A DNA stretch of 54,191 nucleotides. It comes from Gamarada debralockiae (taxonomy: Eukaryota; Ascomycota; Leotiomycetes; Helotiales; Hyphodiscaceae). A model generated the notes under the pieces. The model was given only the letters and a program-made list of their open reading frames with translations, was not told the origin of the DNA and did not search any database. Where the stretch lies: positions 1 to 54,191 of the forward strand of contig NXFV01000190.1 in assembly GCA_002803225.1 (NCBI GenBank), in the 5' to 3' direction. Numbering within the stretch: the first letter of the stretch is position 1; each line of letters opens with the position of its first letter. The translations under genes were made by a program, and so were the position numbers. Below, in pieces: positions 53,425 to 54,191 of this stretch.

Positions 53425-54191
53425 TTTGAATGATTGGAGGTATAGATGTTTGGGTCTGTTTGATGGGATGAATTGTGCTGAGCTATAGTTGGTGGGGAGG
53501 GAAGGGCACGGCTGCGGTTCAGCCTTGGTTTAGTGCGGATGTGTGAAGATGCGATGTGGGAAATGTAGATGAAAGTAATCAATTGGTACCTACGAGAACT
53601 CGACCGTTGAAGATATCATTTCTTTAATATATCGAACATCATTCGCTCAAATTACCCCATCGTAGCAAAAGAGCTCAAGCTGAGAAATCCATCAGGCTGC
53701 AAGTGTCGTCTTTGTGCGAATAAGTCCGAAGGCCGAGCGATGACAAAGCATCGCGAATTCCACTGGTTACCAAAACGGATATCTATTTATTTGAAAAGGT
53801 CCGTGTCCAATATGAACTGATGAATTCTAGGAAGCTTTGAGCGCACCGCTACTTTCTTAAACACATTCCCTGTAAGTGTGATTCAAAATAGGATTTAGTA
53901 TGAGATGGAATGGGAATTGGACATCGCGTCACAGTGCAAGGTCAACCAAGATGTGACTCTGAACTACTGGAGCCAGCTACTAGCTATCATCGGAATCTTC
54001 GAATAGAATTTTAAACAGATGAGTTGATCTAGCTTAGATTCTCTGTAGAAATATTCAGACTCCATTTCGGCCTCGCATATCGCCGGAACGGAATGGCTTG
54101 ACTGATATCTTACATTCTCATTAGGATGCTACAATCGGTTCCGGTGAGTGTTCGGCAATTTTACCGCTTTTTGTTTAGCTCGTAGCGGGGC
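53425..54191. other. Right flank, no gene seen
   Basis: Contains the promoter of the DUF1295-like gene and sequence without motifs. The window ends before any further gene is recognisable. Confidence 0.45.

Noticed and set aside
1..54191. tRNA or rRNA genes
   Set aside because: I looked for T-loop GGTTCRA contexts with matching acceptor stems and saw none; a covariance-model scan would decide.

Overview
The window looks like nuclear DNA of a filamentous ascomycete (Pezizomycotina; Leotiomycetes would fit, but I cannot prove the class). Genes are split by short introns of about 44-100 nt with GTA/GTG donors and CTAAC/CTGAC-like branch sites. The recognisable proteins are fungal: Bem1, Vps36, Thp3, Dbp4, Dbp10, Fad1, His2 and a Kre2/Mnt1 mannosyltransferase. 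Eighteen protein genes are well supported. For most I rebuilt exons by following reading frame and splice sites, so total lengths are in frame and family motifs are continuous.

Layout. 1-4.6 kb is accessory: a palindrome-rich tandem array (539-1000), a recombinase-like gene with one in-frame stop (1356-2953, minus) and a charged protein with three acidic repeats (3481-4596). 6.1-7.1 kb holds histidinol phosphatase. 7.2-12.1 kb has almost no genes: decayed coding pieces, then a diverged repeat array (9346-11804). 12.1-16.2 kb has a conserved membrane protein and a five-exon GT15 mannosyltransferase. 18.3-22.3 kb is the divergent pair VPS36/THP3. 25.3-30.8 kb has BEM1, a Mutator-type DNA-binding-domain protein and an acyltransferase-3 membrane protein. 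30.9-35.6 kb is again repeat-rich: a ~175-bp array, a duplicated decayed locus, a small EthD-domain gene and a 240-bp MITE. 35.6-39.6 kb has a SET-domain protein with a signal peptide, a broken selfish-type gene and a secreted aspartic protease. 40.5-47.2 kb is a compact housekeeping block, FAD1, DBP4 and DBP10, the last two sharing a 184-bp promoter. 48.1-53.4 kb has a mitochondrial 3-hydroxyisobutyrate dehydrogenase-type enzyme, a membrane GNAT-like protein and a DUF1295/steroid-reductase-like membrane protein.

The genes do not form one pathway or a metabolite cluster. The only functional pairing is DBP4/DBP10, both ribosome-assembly helicases. The most unusual content is outside the genes: at least four unrelated, heavily diverged tandem repeat systems (periods near 65, 150, 175 and 380-400 bp), none of which I can assign to a known family. 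No tRNA, rRNA or CRISPR was recognised.
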